NCBI RefSeq assembly: GCF_965638725.1
Contig: NC_134949.1
Span: 128,462,294 to 128,526,293 of the forward strand
DNA from: Aptenodytes patagonicus
Lineage: Eukaryota; Chordata; Aves; Sphenisciformes; Spheniscidae
Length of the DNA: 64,000 nucleotides
Direction of reading: 5' to 3'
Shown here piece after piece: positions 1-11,481 of the stretch; positions within the stretch are counted from its first letter, which is position 1, and each line of letters begins with the position of its first letter. Below the pieces are notes generated by a model. The model saw nothing but the letters and a program-made list of their open reading frames with translations. It made no database searches and was not told the DNA's origin. Made by a program: the position numbers and the translations under genes.

Positions 1-295
1 AACATGACCCTGTGGAAACCACTTCACCATTCTGTGCTTCCGCTCCACTCCCCACACTCTGTGTTTGGACTGCAAGCACCACCAGGTAGTGAGGTGCTGA
101 GTGTATGTACCTGTTAGCACCATTATGTGTTGGGGAGATGCTAGAGACACCCCACGGGACTGGTTTGGTGGACATGGCTCAGTCTAATTTCTGTTCTTAG
201 TGAACACAGTTAAAAACAATGGCATTTTAGGCTTTTATAAGCCTAAAAATGGCTGAAGTTGTGTATCTACAAATCTGAGCAGCTCTTTGCCTGTG
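1..295. other. intergenic sequence, no feature seen
   Basis: No coding exon, RNA gene or repeat that I recognise. The sequence becomes CR1-like at its right edge. Confidence 0.5.
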
Positions 296-1531
296 CAAGA
301 AGGAGGACCCAAGGAACTACAGGTCAGTCAGCCTCACCTCCATCCTTGGGAAGGCAAGAGAGCAGCTAATTCTGTACACCATTTCTAGGCACATGAAGGA
401 CAAGAAAGACATCAGGATTAAATGACTGGCTTGGTAGGCGAGGGGAGAGCAGTGGACATTGTCTGCCTAGACTTCAGTAAGACATTTGACACTCTCCCAC
501 ATAAGATCCTCATAGACAAGCTGATGAAGTATGGGACGGATGAGCAGACAGTGAGGTGGATTGAAACCTCGCCCAGAGGGTAGTGATCAGTGACACGAAG
601 TCTAGGTGGAGGCCAGTAACTAGCGTTGTACCCCAGGGGTCAATACTGGGCCCAGTCCTCTTCAGCATCTTCATTAATGGTCTGGATGATGGGGCAGAGT
701 GTACCCTCAGCAAATTTGTTGATGACACAAAACTGGGAGGTGTGGCTGATAAGCCAGAGGGTTGTGCTGCCATCCAGAGGGACCTTGACAGGCTGGAGAA
801 ATGGGCTGACAGGAGCCTCATGAAGTTCGACAAGGAGAAGTGCCAAGTCCTGCACCTGGGGGTGAACAGCCCCATGCACCAGTACATGCTGGGGGCTGAG
901 CAGCTGGAAAGCAGCTTGGCAGAAAAGGCCCAGGGGTCTTAGTGGACACTAAGTTGAACATGAGCCAGCGATGTGCCCTTGCAGCAAAGGCAGTTAATGG
1001 TGTCCTGGGCTGTATTAGAAAAAATATTGCCAGCAGGTGGAGGGAGGTGATCCTTCCCCTCTCCTCAGCACTGGACATATTGGAGAGAGTTCAGCAAAGG
1101 GCTGCAACAAAGATGTTTAAGGAACAGGAGCATTTCTTCTGTGAGGAAAGGCTGAGAGAGCTGGGACTGTTCAGCCTGGAGATGAGAAGGCTCAGGGGGG
1201 ATCTCATCAATGTATATAAACACCCAAAGGGAGGGTGCAAAGAGGACGGAGCCAGTGATGCCCAGTGACAGGACCAGAGGCAATGGGTACAAACTGAAAG
1301 GCAGGAGGTTCTGCCTGAACATCATGAAACACTTTTTCACTGTGGGGGTGACTGAGCACTGGCACAGGTTGCCCAGGGAGGTTGTGGAGTTTCCATCCTT
1401 GGAGATACTCAAAAGCTGTCTGGACATGGTCCTAGGCAACCGGCTCTAGGTGGCCCTCCTTGAGCAGGAGGGGTTGGCCCAGATGACTTCCAGAGGTCCC
1501 TTCCAACCTCAACCTTTCTGTGATTCTGTGG
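296..1531 (+). repeat. CR1 LINE, 5'-truncated and internally deleted, plus strand
   Basis: This is the 3' part of a CR1 non-LTR retrotransposon: the second half of ORF2 (reverse transcriptase) and the 3' UTR. Several frames carry recognisable pieces in order: a DPRNYR-type RT block near 305, VCLDFSKTFDTL near 460-495, [11 protein letters not shown] near 630-665, the catalytic block with VDD at 718-726, then the C-terminal [17 protein letters not shown] block near 1153-1206. The frame is broken several times. A deletion near 420 removes the RT segment before LVGEGRAVD, and another near 1070 removes the segment that normally precedes ERVQ. The 3' UTR ends with TGTGATTCTGTGG near 1520-1531. It is a dead copy, more diverged than the CR1 at 2.4-4.6 kb. 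Bounds are good to about 10 bases at the 3' side and less sure at the 5' side. Confidence 0.93.
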
Positions 1532-2371
1532 TTTGAGCTGCTGGCCAGGGGCTTCTCAAGACCATCTCAGGATTTCAAAGGCTTCAGTATTTGGTGTGTT
1601 CAAACACTGCATATCATTCCTACCACTGGCTTCCAGCTGGGGGTGCCAATGTGACACATCATTTGCAGTAGACAGTTCATCTGATAAAAATATTGTCATG
1701 TCATGTTTTGAGCTGCTCAGATGTCCCTTTTGCGGTTTGATATTATAGCCAAGCTGATCTATTGACTAGCTGATATGAGTGGGGCAGTTCTGCCCGGAGA
1801 GGGGGAGACAGAGACTCAGCCATATTCAGCCATAACAACCTATGAAAGACGTAGCTCTGACGAATAGATCTGCTCTTCTTGAATGTCAAGGCACACCTCA
1901 GGCTTCTTGAGCTCAATCTCTTCCTGACCCTGAAAGAGGCAGAGCAAGGTAATACATTATGGCTCTTTCTAAATGTTACTGACTCATGACACCAAAAAAG
2001 ATGTGCCTGGTATTGAAATGGGGATATCTGGCATTATCCTCTTCCTCTCTTACAGGAACATCACAATGATTAACACTGAGTTTTCAGTGTCAGCCCCAGG
2101 AATGTGCTGAATGAATACCTCAGTGAGGTGAATGGGTCACTTCACATGTCATAAAGCTATGGTCCCAGGCTGTCTGCAGACTCATATCTGCCTTGCTTAC
2201 CTTCATTTCTCATTTTTGAGGTTTTCCTTCCCAGACACAGCACCTGGAACCCTGTCTCTGTTGTTAAATGAAAACAGAGTTTCCAGAGATTAAGACAGTA
2301 GCTCAGGAGAAAGGCATACCTACAGCAAATTGGCACATCACAAAATCATAGAGTTTCACAAAATGATAGAG
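1532..2371. other. intergenic spacer between two CR1 copies
   Basis: About 840 bases with no exon or repeat that I recognise. At its right end a near-duplicate pair of short AT-rich units (AAATCATAGAGTTTCAC and AAATGATAGAGTTTTTG) adjoins the next CR1. This may be a small insertion-site duplication or chance. Confidence 0.5.
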
Positions 2372-4591
2372 TTTTTGATTCTTGGACAAGTGAGGAGGGG
2401 GGTCAGCAGAGCTGCTGCCTTGGACTTCTGGAGGGCAGACTTTGGCTTGTTTAGGAGCCTTGCTGACAGAGTCCTCTGGGAAGCAGTCCTGAAGGGCAAA
2501 GGAGTCCAGGAAGGTTGGACATTCTTCAAGAAGGAATACTTAAAGGCGCAGGAGCAGGCCATCACCATGTGCCGGAAGACAAGCCAGTGGGGAAGAAGAC
2601 TGGCCTGGCTGAACAGAGAGCTTTGGCTGGAACTCAGGAAAAAAAGGAGAGTCTATGACCTTTGGAAGAAGGGGCAGGCCACTCAGGAGGACTACAAGGA
2701 TGTCGTGAGGTTATGCAGGGAGAAAATTAGAAGGGTCAAAGCCCAGCTAGAACTTAATCTGGCTACTGCCGTAAAAGACAATAAAATATGTTTCTGTAAA
2801 TACATTAGCAACAAAAGGAGGGCTAAGGAGAATCTCCATCCTTTACTGGATGCAAGGGGAAACAGTGACAAAGAATGAGGAAAAGGCTGAGGTACTTAAT
2901 GCCTTCTTGCCTCAGACTTTAATAGTAAGACCAGTTGTTCTCCGGGTACCCAGCCCCCTGCGCTGGAAGACAGGGATGGGGAGCAGAACGAAGCCCCCAT
3001 AATCCAAGGGGAAATGGTTAGCAACCTGTTAACACCACTTAGACACACACACAAGTCTATGGGGCCGGATGGGATCCACCCAAGGGTACTGAGGGAGCTG
3101 GCGGAGGTGCTCACCAAGCCACTTCCCATCATTTTTCAGCAGTCCTGGCTAACCGGGGAGGTCCCAGTTGACTGGAAGTTAGCAAATGTGACACCCATCT
3201 ACAAGAAGGGCTGGAAGAAGGATCCAGGGAACTACAGGCCTGTCAGCCTGACCTCGGTGCCAGGGAAGATTATGGAGCGGTTCATCTTGAGGGCGCTCAC
3301 AAGGCATGTGCAGGACAACCAGGGGATCAGGCCCAGCCAGCACGGGTTCATGAGAGGCAGGTCCTGCTTGACCAACCTGATCTCCTTCTATGACCAGGTG
3401 ACCCGCCTAGTGGATGAGGGAAAGGCTGTGGATGTGGTCTACCTGGACTTCAGTAAGGCCTTTGACACCATCTCCCACAGCATTCTCCTAGAGAAGCTGG
3501 CGGCTCACGGCTTAGACAGGTGGACTCTGCGCTGGGTAAAAAACTGGATGGCCGGGCCCAGAGAGTTGTGGTGAATGGAGTTAAATCCAGTTGGCGGCCG
3601 GTCACGAGCGGTGTTCCCCAGGGTTCAGTTTTGGGGCCGGTCTTGTTCAATATCTTTATCGATGATCTGGATGAGGGGATTGAGTGCACCCTCAGTAAGT
3701 TTGCAGACGACACCAAGTTGGGCGGGAGTGTTGATCTGCTCGAGGGTAGGAAGGCTCTGCAGAGGGACCTGGACAGGCTGGATTGATGGGCTGTATGAGA
3801 TTCAACTGTATGAGATTCAACAAGGCCAAGTGCTGGGTCCTGCACTTGGGTCACAACAACCCCAGGCAACGCTACAGGCTTGGGGAAGAGTGGCTGGAAA
3901 GATGCCTGGCGGAAAAGGACCTGGGGGTGTTGGTCAACAGCCGGCTGAACATGAGCCGGCAGTGTGCCCAGGTGGCCAAGAAGGCCAATGGCATCCTGGC
4001 CTGTATCAGAAACAGTGTGGCCAGCAGGAGTAGGGAAGTGATCGTCCCCCTGTACTCGGCACTGGTGAGGCCGCACCTCGAATACTGTGTTCAGTTTTGG
4101 GCCCCTCACTACAAGAAGGACGTCGAGGTGCTGGAGCATGTCCAGAGAAGGGCAACGAAGCTGGTGAAGGGTCTGGAGAACAAGTCTTATGAGGAGCAGC
4201 TGAGGGAACTGGGACTGTTTAGCCTGGAGAAGAGGAGGCTCAGGGGAGACCTTATCACTCTCCACAACTACCTGAAAGGAGGTTGTAGCGAGGTGTCGGT
4301 CTCTTCTCCCAAGTAACAAGCAATAGAACGAGAGGAAATGGCCTCAAGTTGCGCCAGGGGCGGTTTAGATTGGATATTAGGAAAAATTTCTTCACCGAAA
4401 GGGTTGTCAAGCGTTGGAACAGGCTGCCCAGGGAAGTGGTTGAGTCCCCATCCCTGGAGGTATTTAAAAGACGTGTAGATGTGATGCTTAGGGACATGGT
4501 TTAGTGGTGGACTTGGCAGTGCTAGGTTAACGGTTGGACTTGATGATCTTAAAGGTCTTTTCCAACCTAAATGATTCTATGATTCTATGAT
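2372..4591 (+). repeat. CR1 LINE, long 5'-truncated copy with near-complete RT, plus strand
   Basis: This is the best-preserved mobile element of the window. It starts inside ORF2, in the linker between endonuclease and reverse transcriptase (RRGVSRAAALDFWRADFG near 2393-2448). It continues through the KAQLELNLATAVKDN region near 2738-2780, the GPDGIHPRVLRELAEVL RT block near 3063-3113, NYRPVSLTSVPGK near 3232-3270, [12 protein letters not shown] near 3436-3471, [19 protein letters not shown] near 3613-3669, and the catalytic ADD at 3703-3711. The C-terminal domain follows to about 4316, then a 3' UTR ending in doubled ATTCTATGA near 4572-4589. The frame is disrupted by a stop near 2876, shifts near 2925 and 3540, a TGA at 3784 and a further break near 4316, so it cannot mobilise itself. 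Low divergence compared with the two other copies suggests later insertion. Confidence 0.95.
3791..3820 (+). repeat. 15-bp perfect tandem duplication inside CR1
   Basis: CTGTATGAGATTCAA occurs at 3791-3805 and again at 3806-3820. The unit is five codons long, so the duplication itself keeps the RT reading frame. It lies just 3' of an in-frame TGA at 3784, so it occurred in, or was tolerated by, an already dead copy. It is probably replication slippage. Confidence 0.9.
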
Positions 4592-5740
4592 ATAGGCTAT
4601 TTTCAAAGTTGCTTCCAGTAATTTTGCACGTGTTAACACAGCACCTTGGTTCAGTCCAGGAGGTACCAGTACTAATGCTAGTCCTTGGAAAAAAATAACA
4701 AAAAACATGAGCGATTTGCCAGCTCATATTTTCTTCATCATAAATCACCTGTTTAAATTCATCAGAGCACTGGCAAGCAGCTTTGTGCATTCAAACCTTT
4801 CTACTGAAGGTCTGAAGAAATTGATATAGGGCTTAAAATACTGAAATTTTAACTTTGCATACATTATTTTGACTGCCGTTTTCCATATGCCTACCCTGTT
4901 GAGGGAGACTGTAAGCTTCTGCATCTTGTGTAGAGAAGAAGAGATTAAACTCTGTTTTGGTGGAAGAGGTTACAAAGATGCATATAGGAGGAATTTGTTC
5001 TGAGGGTCTGAATATCCTCTATTTAGGGGTGCTGGAAGAGACCACTGTTCCTCACCCATTCCCTAGCTGCTTATCACCGCTTCCAGCCAAAGGCTCCAAC
5101 CCCCTTGACCTGCCAGCAAAGCTCGTCGTCTGAGCCCTCTCTAACCTTCCTCAGTCATAATAACTTAGGAGTGCTTAAACCATTGGGTTTTACAACTCCA
5201 GCTTGTTTTGCCTGAAGCAGGTGAGAGAAACCGCTCTCCTGGCAGAGAGGATAGTGAAAAGCAGCTGGAGGAGACCCATAATGAGTCACTTCTGGATGCA
5301 GACAGAGCTGTTTGCTCACCCTGTATCAGTTTTGACTCTGTCACCATGCAGGGAAGTCATCAGCTTCAAGATGCATCTAAACAGTGATGAACAAGATTGA
5401 AAAAGTGGTCCATCACAATCCCAGCAGCAACTGGTGGGCCTAGGCTCACATATGAGCTTCACTTCTGGAGTATTACAGGCCTTATACCCAGCAAACTAAA
5501 AACACGATCCGAATCCAAATAACCACTGGGGAATCCTTTCCAACTGTTGTCTTCCAGGCCTACTTCTGCTATCATCAATAAATGGTGGTGATAAATTAAT
5601 TTAATTTAATTCAATTTAATAATAGTCATAAATTAACAAAGGAAAACACATACCACAGTGAAAACAGTAGACTTATTGGATACAGGAAATTACGTTGAAG
5701 GAGCACTGCAATTTTCATAGACCATCCTCCTGTCCTGTCA
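4592..5740. other. intergenic spacer, AT-rich
   Basis: No exon recognised. An AT-rich run of ATTTAATTTAATT type lies at 5592-5625. Short ORFs here have no recognisable domain. Confidence 0.5.
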
Positions 5741-7430
5741 GAGAATCACAGGATTGCTGAGGCAGAAGGAACCTTTGGAGATCGTTTAGTCCAATCCCCT
5801 GCTCAAAGCAGGATCAACCACAGCAGGTTGCTCAGGGCTGTTCCAGTCAGGTTTTGAATATCTCCAAGGATGAAGACTCCACAACTTACCTGGATAAGTT
5901 GTTCCAGTGTTCAATCACCCTTCCAGTAATAAAATTTTTCTTCTATGTTTAAATGGAATTTCCTGTATTTCAGTTTGTGTCCATTGCTTCTCATCCTGTC
6001 ACTGGGCACCACTGAGAAGATCCTGGCTCTGTCTCCTTTGTACCATCCCATCAGGTATTTTTAGACAATGATAAGATCTCCCAAGTCTTCTCTGCTCCAG
6101 GCTGAACAGTCGCAGCTTTCAGCCTTTCCTCATAGCAGAGATGCTCAAAATCCTTTAATCATCTTCATGCCCCTTTGCTGGACTTGCTCCAGTATGTCCA
6201 TGTCTTTCTTGTACTGGGGAGCCCAATACTGGACTCCAGATGTGTCACCAGTCCTGAGTAGAGGGGAAGGATTGACCTGCTGGTGACGTTCTGCCTAATG
6301 CAGCCCAAGACGTTGTTGGTCGTCTTATCACAAAGGCACTTCTCTGGCTCATGTCCAAGTTGGTGTTCAACAAGACTTCCAGGTCCTTTTCTGCCAAGCT
6401 ACTTTCCAGCTGGTCAGCCCCCAGCATGGGGTTGTTCCTCCCCAGGTGCACGACTTGGCTTTTCCCTGTTTTGAACTTCATGAGATTCCTGTCAGCCCAT
6501 TTCTCCAGCCCTGTTGAGGCCCCTCTGAATGGCACTACAACCATTTGGAGTGTCAACCACTCCTCCCAGTTTTGTATCATCTGCAAGCTTGCAGAAGGTA
6601 CACTCTATCCCAGCATCCAGGTCATTAATGAAGACGTTAAACAGTACTGGTGTCAGTATCGACCCCTGGGTACACCACCAGGGACTGGCAACCAGCTGGA
6701 CTTTGTGATGCTGATCACAACTCTTTCAGCTGAGCAGTTCAGCCAGTTTTCAGTCTACCACACTGACCATTTATCTAACCTATACTTCATCAGTTTGTCA
6801 ATGAAGATATTATGGGAGACAGCGTGGAAAGCCTTATTAAAGCCAAGACAAGAAATATCCACAGCTCTCATCTCATCCACCAAGCCAGGCATCTCATCAC
6901 AGGTGGTTATCAGGTTGGTCAAACATGACTTCTTCATAAATCCACGCCAGCTACTTCTAGTCACCTTATCCTTTGCATGTCTGGAAGTGTTTTCCAAGAT
7001 TATTTGCTCCCTCGCTTCCCCAGTGATGGAGGTGAGGTGGACTGGTCTGTAGTTACCTGGATCCTCCTTCTTGTCTTTCTTGAAGATAGGAGTGACATTT
7101 TCTTTCTTCCAAGCATCCACCCATCACCATGACCTTTCAAGGGTAATTGAGAGTGGCCTCGCAAGGACATGGGCCAGCTCCCTCAGCACTCATGGAAGAA
7201 TCCCATCAAGTCCCATGGATTTATATGTCTAGCCTGCCTAAATGTTTCCTAGCTTGATCCTCCTCCATTAAAGGTAAATCTCCATTGCTCCAGATTCTCC
7301 CACTGGTCTCAGAGATCTGGCATTGCTGAAAGCAAGTCTTACTAGCAAGGACTGATAAGAAGGTGGCATTGAGTACCTAGCCTTTTCCTGAGCCCATCTT
7401 TCCCCCAGTCCTCTCCACATCCTCTCTAGA
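5741..7430 (-). repeat. CR1 LINE, 5'-truncated, minus strand
   Basis: Read on the minus strand, this runs from the ORF2 linker near 7430 through the RT domain to the CR1 3' UTR, which ends near 5741 (plus-strand GAGAATCACAGG). Recognisable minus-strand blocks are ENVTPIFKKDKKEDPGNYRP near 7105-7046, a GFNKAFHAVSHNIFIDKLMK stretch near 6855-6796, [11 protein letters not shown] near 6507-6475, and [13 protein letters not shown] near 6411-6373. The frame shifts many times and the RT catalytic region is damaged. Divergence resembles the copy at 0.3-1.5 kb, so both are probably older than the copy at 2.4-4.6 kb. The left edge is sharp; the right edge fades between 7260 and 7440. Confidence 0.93.
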
Positions 7431-8157
7431 TAAGGCTGAAAAAGCAGACATGGCAAAATGGGTTCAAAAAGTGACAGGACACATTCATGAAAAACAAATC
7501 ACCAGGAACTAGCAGTTATAGGGATGTTTCTCCCTCCCCATCCATCTCAGGAAGGAAATGGGCCTCAAATTGTCAAAGACTCTTCTTGGGACACAAGCAC
7601 CATATGCATACACTTCCCAAGGCTTACTCTTTGCCCCATCAGTGATGGGGTTACTGGGCTACATGGATCTGTACAGACAGCCTTTCTGTAGGCTCGGATA
7701 AATGCGATTTTCATGCTGAGGCAGTGTGTGCCATTGCCCGTTCTGCTTCTTCTGTGTCTCTCATAGTCTTCTCCCTGCTAATCTGCCTGATGGAGAGAAA
7801 ATCTGAGAATCATCTTGAGTACCTGCTGATATCTATATCATAGTCTTAAAATGGGACTGCAGCAGTTTTGCATACACTTTAACCAGCACTATCTAGATAA
7901 CTTTCATACAGACAGCGCTGTAGCCATGACAGGGCAAAGCTTGGCAAGGTCTGCCAAACCTACCTAAGTAACTCTCTAACTGTTTTAATTAGGTGCAGAC
8001 CTGCATTATTGTTTACTAATTGTGATTAATCTTGCAGAATGAAGAGGCTACTGTGATAGACATTGTAGAAAGAGACAGTCATCAACACTGAGCACTTACA
8101 GTGTAAGTATTAATGATGGAGAGGAAAAATGAAATTTTACCTTTGTTTTTTCTCAGA

Positions 8158-8265
8158 CTGCAAACTGAATCTCAGACAGATTTCCTGACTTGTTTAAGAC
8201 CACACCATAGGTCTATGGCAGAGCTAGGACTTTTTCCAAATTTCCTAAATCCCATTCAAGTGCTG
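8158..8265 (+). repeat. MIR-like (CORE-SINE) remnant
   Basis: The stretch shows the recognisable MIR order: an AAACTGA-CTCAGA block, then GACTTGTTTAAGACCACAC, then a TGGCAGAGCTAGGAC block. This is the pattern of ancient amniote MIR elements, heavily diverged. The call is by eye. A RepeatMasker score against MIR consensus sequences would settle it. Confidence 0.45.
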
Positions 8266-8722
8266 CAGTCACAGCACAGTGACAAAGTGTCCTCAGTTTT
8301 CAAAACTATTAATGATTTCCAACACTGGATTCCTGGGAATCCAACATGAGGCAGGTTGAAGAAACCTGGTTTTCAGAAAACAAATTGCTGAGAGGTCTCA
8401 ATTTGGACATAGGAAAACTGAGTCATATAAAATTAATAGTTACATTTAAAAATCTTGGGCAAAGTCCTCTTTCTTCTAGAGTTGCAGAATATTTGGTTTC
8501 CACTGTGTGAAGAATGGGTTTTTTTCTTTTTCTTGCTTATCTTCTAGGGCTGACTTAAGAAAAATGAGAAAAGCTCTTTGGTTTCACATATTCAGAGTGC
8601 TCTTACCATTAGTCTATTATCCATACTTGAATACTAAAACAATTGACTGTGTCTATCACTAAGTAGAACCTGAAGGCCATGATAAAACCAAGGAACTACA
8701 GTACTCCTGACTATAATTTTTA

Positions 8723-8736
8723 GTTGCCATGGTGAT
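8723..8736. promoter_or_regulatory. X-box-like palindrome (RFX-type motif)
   Basis: GTTGCCATGGTGAT matches the RFX consensus GTNRCC-(0-3 N)-RGYAAC in the left half, with one mismatch in the right half. No gene is recognised within 20 kb, so function is unknown. Confidence 0.35.
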
Positions 8737-8984
8737 ACATTTGGACAATGAATATACTTTTTGGTCTCTCTTCCCGGCAGCATGGCACAGAGAGAACCAC
8801 GCAGTCCTTACTCGGGGCATCATTCAGTGAATTTGGTGACACTTTTGCTTGAGAAGGTTGAGAGGCCTGGACCGCACATGATGTGTGAGAAAGTATCTAT
8901 AAAATGGCTTGCTTGGGTTGTAGTCACGGAGCTGGGACTGACTCAGTTCCAGGGCCTCCCCATGCCCAGTTCCTGTTCAACATC

Positions 8985-9075
8985 AGCTGGATGTTGCACC
9001 TCTCTATGTTCCTGTTTGCAGAATGGAGATAATGACGCTGCTCTCCCTTACCGGTGTTGCCTGTTTATTGGAGAG
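8985..9075 (-). repeat. possible MIR-like remnant
   Basis: CCTCTCTATGTTCCTGTTTG followed by AGAATGGAGATAATGACGCT resembles the MIR segment CTCTCTGTGCCTCAGTTTCC-ATCTGTAAAATGGGGATAAT. Diverged, and called by eye only. Confidence 0.35.
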
Positions 9076-10589
9076 TACACTGTCTCTTACTTTCTGTTTA
9101 CATGGGAACATTCATTCTGCTTTTGGTTCCAGTATCCATACTGTAAGGAAAAGGGTATTTTAATGTAACAGAATAATGATTATTATAAAGCGATACTATA
9201 AGAGCAATATGAGATATTTCCCCATAAGAATCTTCAAAATGTTTGAAGAAAAGTGAGCAGAGGGCACATGAAAATCTTAATTTTCATTGACCTGTGTGAC
9301 TGAGACTAGAAACATACGCTGGTAGCTTCTCATATGTGCACTCAGAGGAAGCAGAACCAAAATGACAATATGGCTGGTATGGTTATGGGCACAAAATAGG
9401 CAGGCAGGGATTCAGCTATTTATTTTCTAATGGTTGTTCTGTAGGTTGCATTTGAGCTAAGACCCTCACAGGAGTCTTCAGTCTGTTGCCAGTGGGGCAG
9501 ATTTCCAATTCTTTGCAGCCATCACATAAGAAAAGAAAAACTTAAGGTAGAAAAACAGAATCAGAAACCAATTCTGGGTCCTTGAGAGGTGTAGATGGCA
9601 GCTGATCTGAGAGGTACAGCAAGGACTCTCTGCAGAGGCTTCTTCTACAAAGGCTCACAGATGGCCTTACCCTGAGCCACCCCCTTCACCTATGGACAAG
9701 CATACACCCCAGTCAGCTGTGCTGGCTGAGAAAGTTTCAATCCATCAGGTCTTTATGATGGCCACCTTCTCTCCCCAGCATGAAGGATCATGCGTGTTCT
9801 CTCATCCGCTCCATGTGCAGTGCGGGGGCAAGCTTTGGCCGTGGGCAGATGTCCCCATGACAAACCAGCAGCAACAGGGGAGGTGGTTGCGGTGGCAGCA
9901 GCTGCTCCTCTGCCAGTTTCAGGCCTCCCATCTGCAAACCACCTTCGGTCCCACTGGATTTATGTAAACACTCTTCCAGACAGTGGTTATAGGGAGCGCG
10001 GATGAGCAGCACCCCAGCAGATCTGAGAGCAAGGAGGGGTGCGGGGCAGCAAAAGCAGAGTGCAGGCTCTAACTTCACCGTTTGTCCCAGCTGCCTGCAG
10101 AGCATGCAATTGCAGTCAAAAACACCCAGGGAAGGTGTTTTGCCCAGCAATGTCTTCCACCAGCACAGCCATTTGTTCAGCGAACCTCTCTGCCTGCTGC
10201 CTTATGTTCCCCCAACAGCCCAACTACAACCCATTGCCCTGCCTGCTGCCTAGCACTACTCACCTTGAGTAAAATCCAGCAGTGATTTAGTGATACTAGG
10301 TGCAGGCTGGGGCAGATCCTCTGTCCTTATTCACTGTGAAATGTGCTGTAGGCACTTATAGTCCCAGGGAAATCAATGGGATAATGAATACTAATTAATG
10401 ACAAGTCACAGTGGGAGAATCTGGGAAAACATCTGTCCTTGCCCCAGGAGTGGGAGTTCCTCAGGTCCCTGCCATTGCCACGCAGTTCGGGGGCCCTCAC
10501 AATCCTGCAGAAAGCAAGATTTTGAATATTTACAAGCAGCATAAAAATTGGCCCCAAAAATCACTTTCTCATCAGTTTCACTAAGCCCT

Positions 10590-10715
10590 AATTATAATGT
10601 AAATTGCAAAATTGGAAGGAATTCAGAGACGAGCAACAAATACGATTAAGGGGATTGGAGGATTGATTTATGAGAAAAGATTAAAAGACCTAAGAATTAT
10701 GCAGTTTGACTAAAC
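10590..10715 (+). repeat. ancient CR1/L3-type LINE tail
   Basis: One frame reads a degraded version of the CR1 ORF2 C-terminus: GIQRRATNTIKGIGGLIYEK, then RLKDLRIMQFD. This is the same segment seen as [13 protein letters not shown]...LRELGLFSL in the younger copy at 4.1-4.2 kb. It is much more diverged, so it is an old insertion. Confidence 0.7.
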
Positions 10716-10809
10716 GATGACCGTGGGCCTGATCTTGCAAACTTTTCCCAGAGATGGCTCTCCACATTAAAGAGGAAACATGATTTAAAAATACCTACCA
10801 TGTCCTCCA

Positions 10810-11481
10810 GTGAGAAATTCTGCAAATCAGTATTCCAAGCGAAGGCAGAGGGGAGCATTAGTTTTCATCTTGCAGCTAGTGAAAGTAAAAATTTCTAGTG
10901 TCAAAGCTCAAAGAGTGTTTGCAATTTTTTGGGGTGTTGTACATGGAAAAAAAACCCAGAATTTATTCACATCAGGTAGAAATGTGGGGATATGTCAATA
11001 CTTGAGATCTGGGAATGACCGGCGTAACAGGAGTGATAGAAAAATGATGCTTTTCACTTGGAAGACTGTTAAATGCCTTTGTAACTTTCTAAAAGTAAAG
11101 AAGAAACCTTCAGCCTCCCCCAAAAGTCAACAGCCTGAACTGATGAATTGCACCTTTGCATGGGTACTCCACAGGTTCTTAATGCTTTTGACAATCTACT
11201 TAAGCTCTAGAAAACATTATAGAGATACACAGATGTCACAGGACCAAGCATACGAAACAATTCAAATGACAGAAGAAAGCAACAGGAAAATGGGAGATGC
11301 AGCACCACAAAAGGAAAAGGAGAGATGCAACACCAAGTCTGAAACTGTCCTCTTGCTCCGCGGCATGGCTGCCTCCTGGGGTACTGGGCTCTGCTGCAGA
11401 CGAGCCAGCCTGCTGCTCAGGATGGTCCTGCTCATGGTCCTTTTCCCTTACTGGCATTGGTACCTGGCAGGGGTTCCATGA
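10810..11481 (+). other. 223-codon open frame of unknown status
   Basis: An uninterrupted frame of 223 codons lies in moderately AT-rich DNA. It opens on GTG, and the first ATG codons are about 80 residues in. The predicted protein is basic in its first two thirds and has a hydrophobic C-terminus near residues 195-222. I recognise no domain, and no clear splice acceptor or donor frames it. It begins about 100 bases after an old CR1 tail. It could be a chance ORF, an exon of an unrecognised gene, or part of an uncharacterised repeat. It is listed because its length is unusual for this base composition, not because coding is shown. Confidence 0.15.

Larger units (their letters stand above)
7431..10589. 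other. intergenic region without recognised genes
   Basis: About 3.2 kb with no exon that I can support. It contains the two MIR-like remnants and the X-box-like palindrome listed separately. The longest ORFs (up to 135 codons) show no domain, no signal peptide and no splice-site framing that suggests coding. Confidence 0.5.

Noticed and set aside
3450-4319. 289-codon minus-strand ORF
   Set aside because: Reverse complement of the CR1 reverse-transcriptase region; the sense strand explains the sequence.
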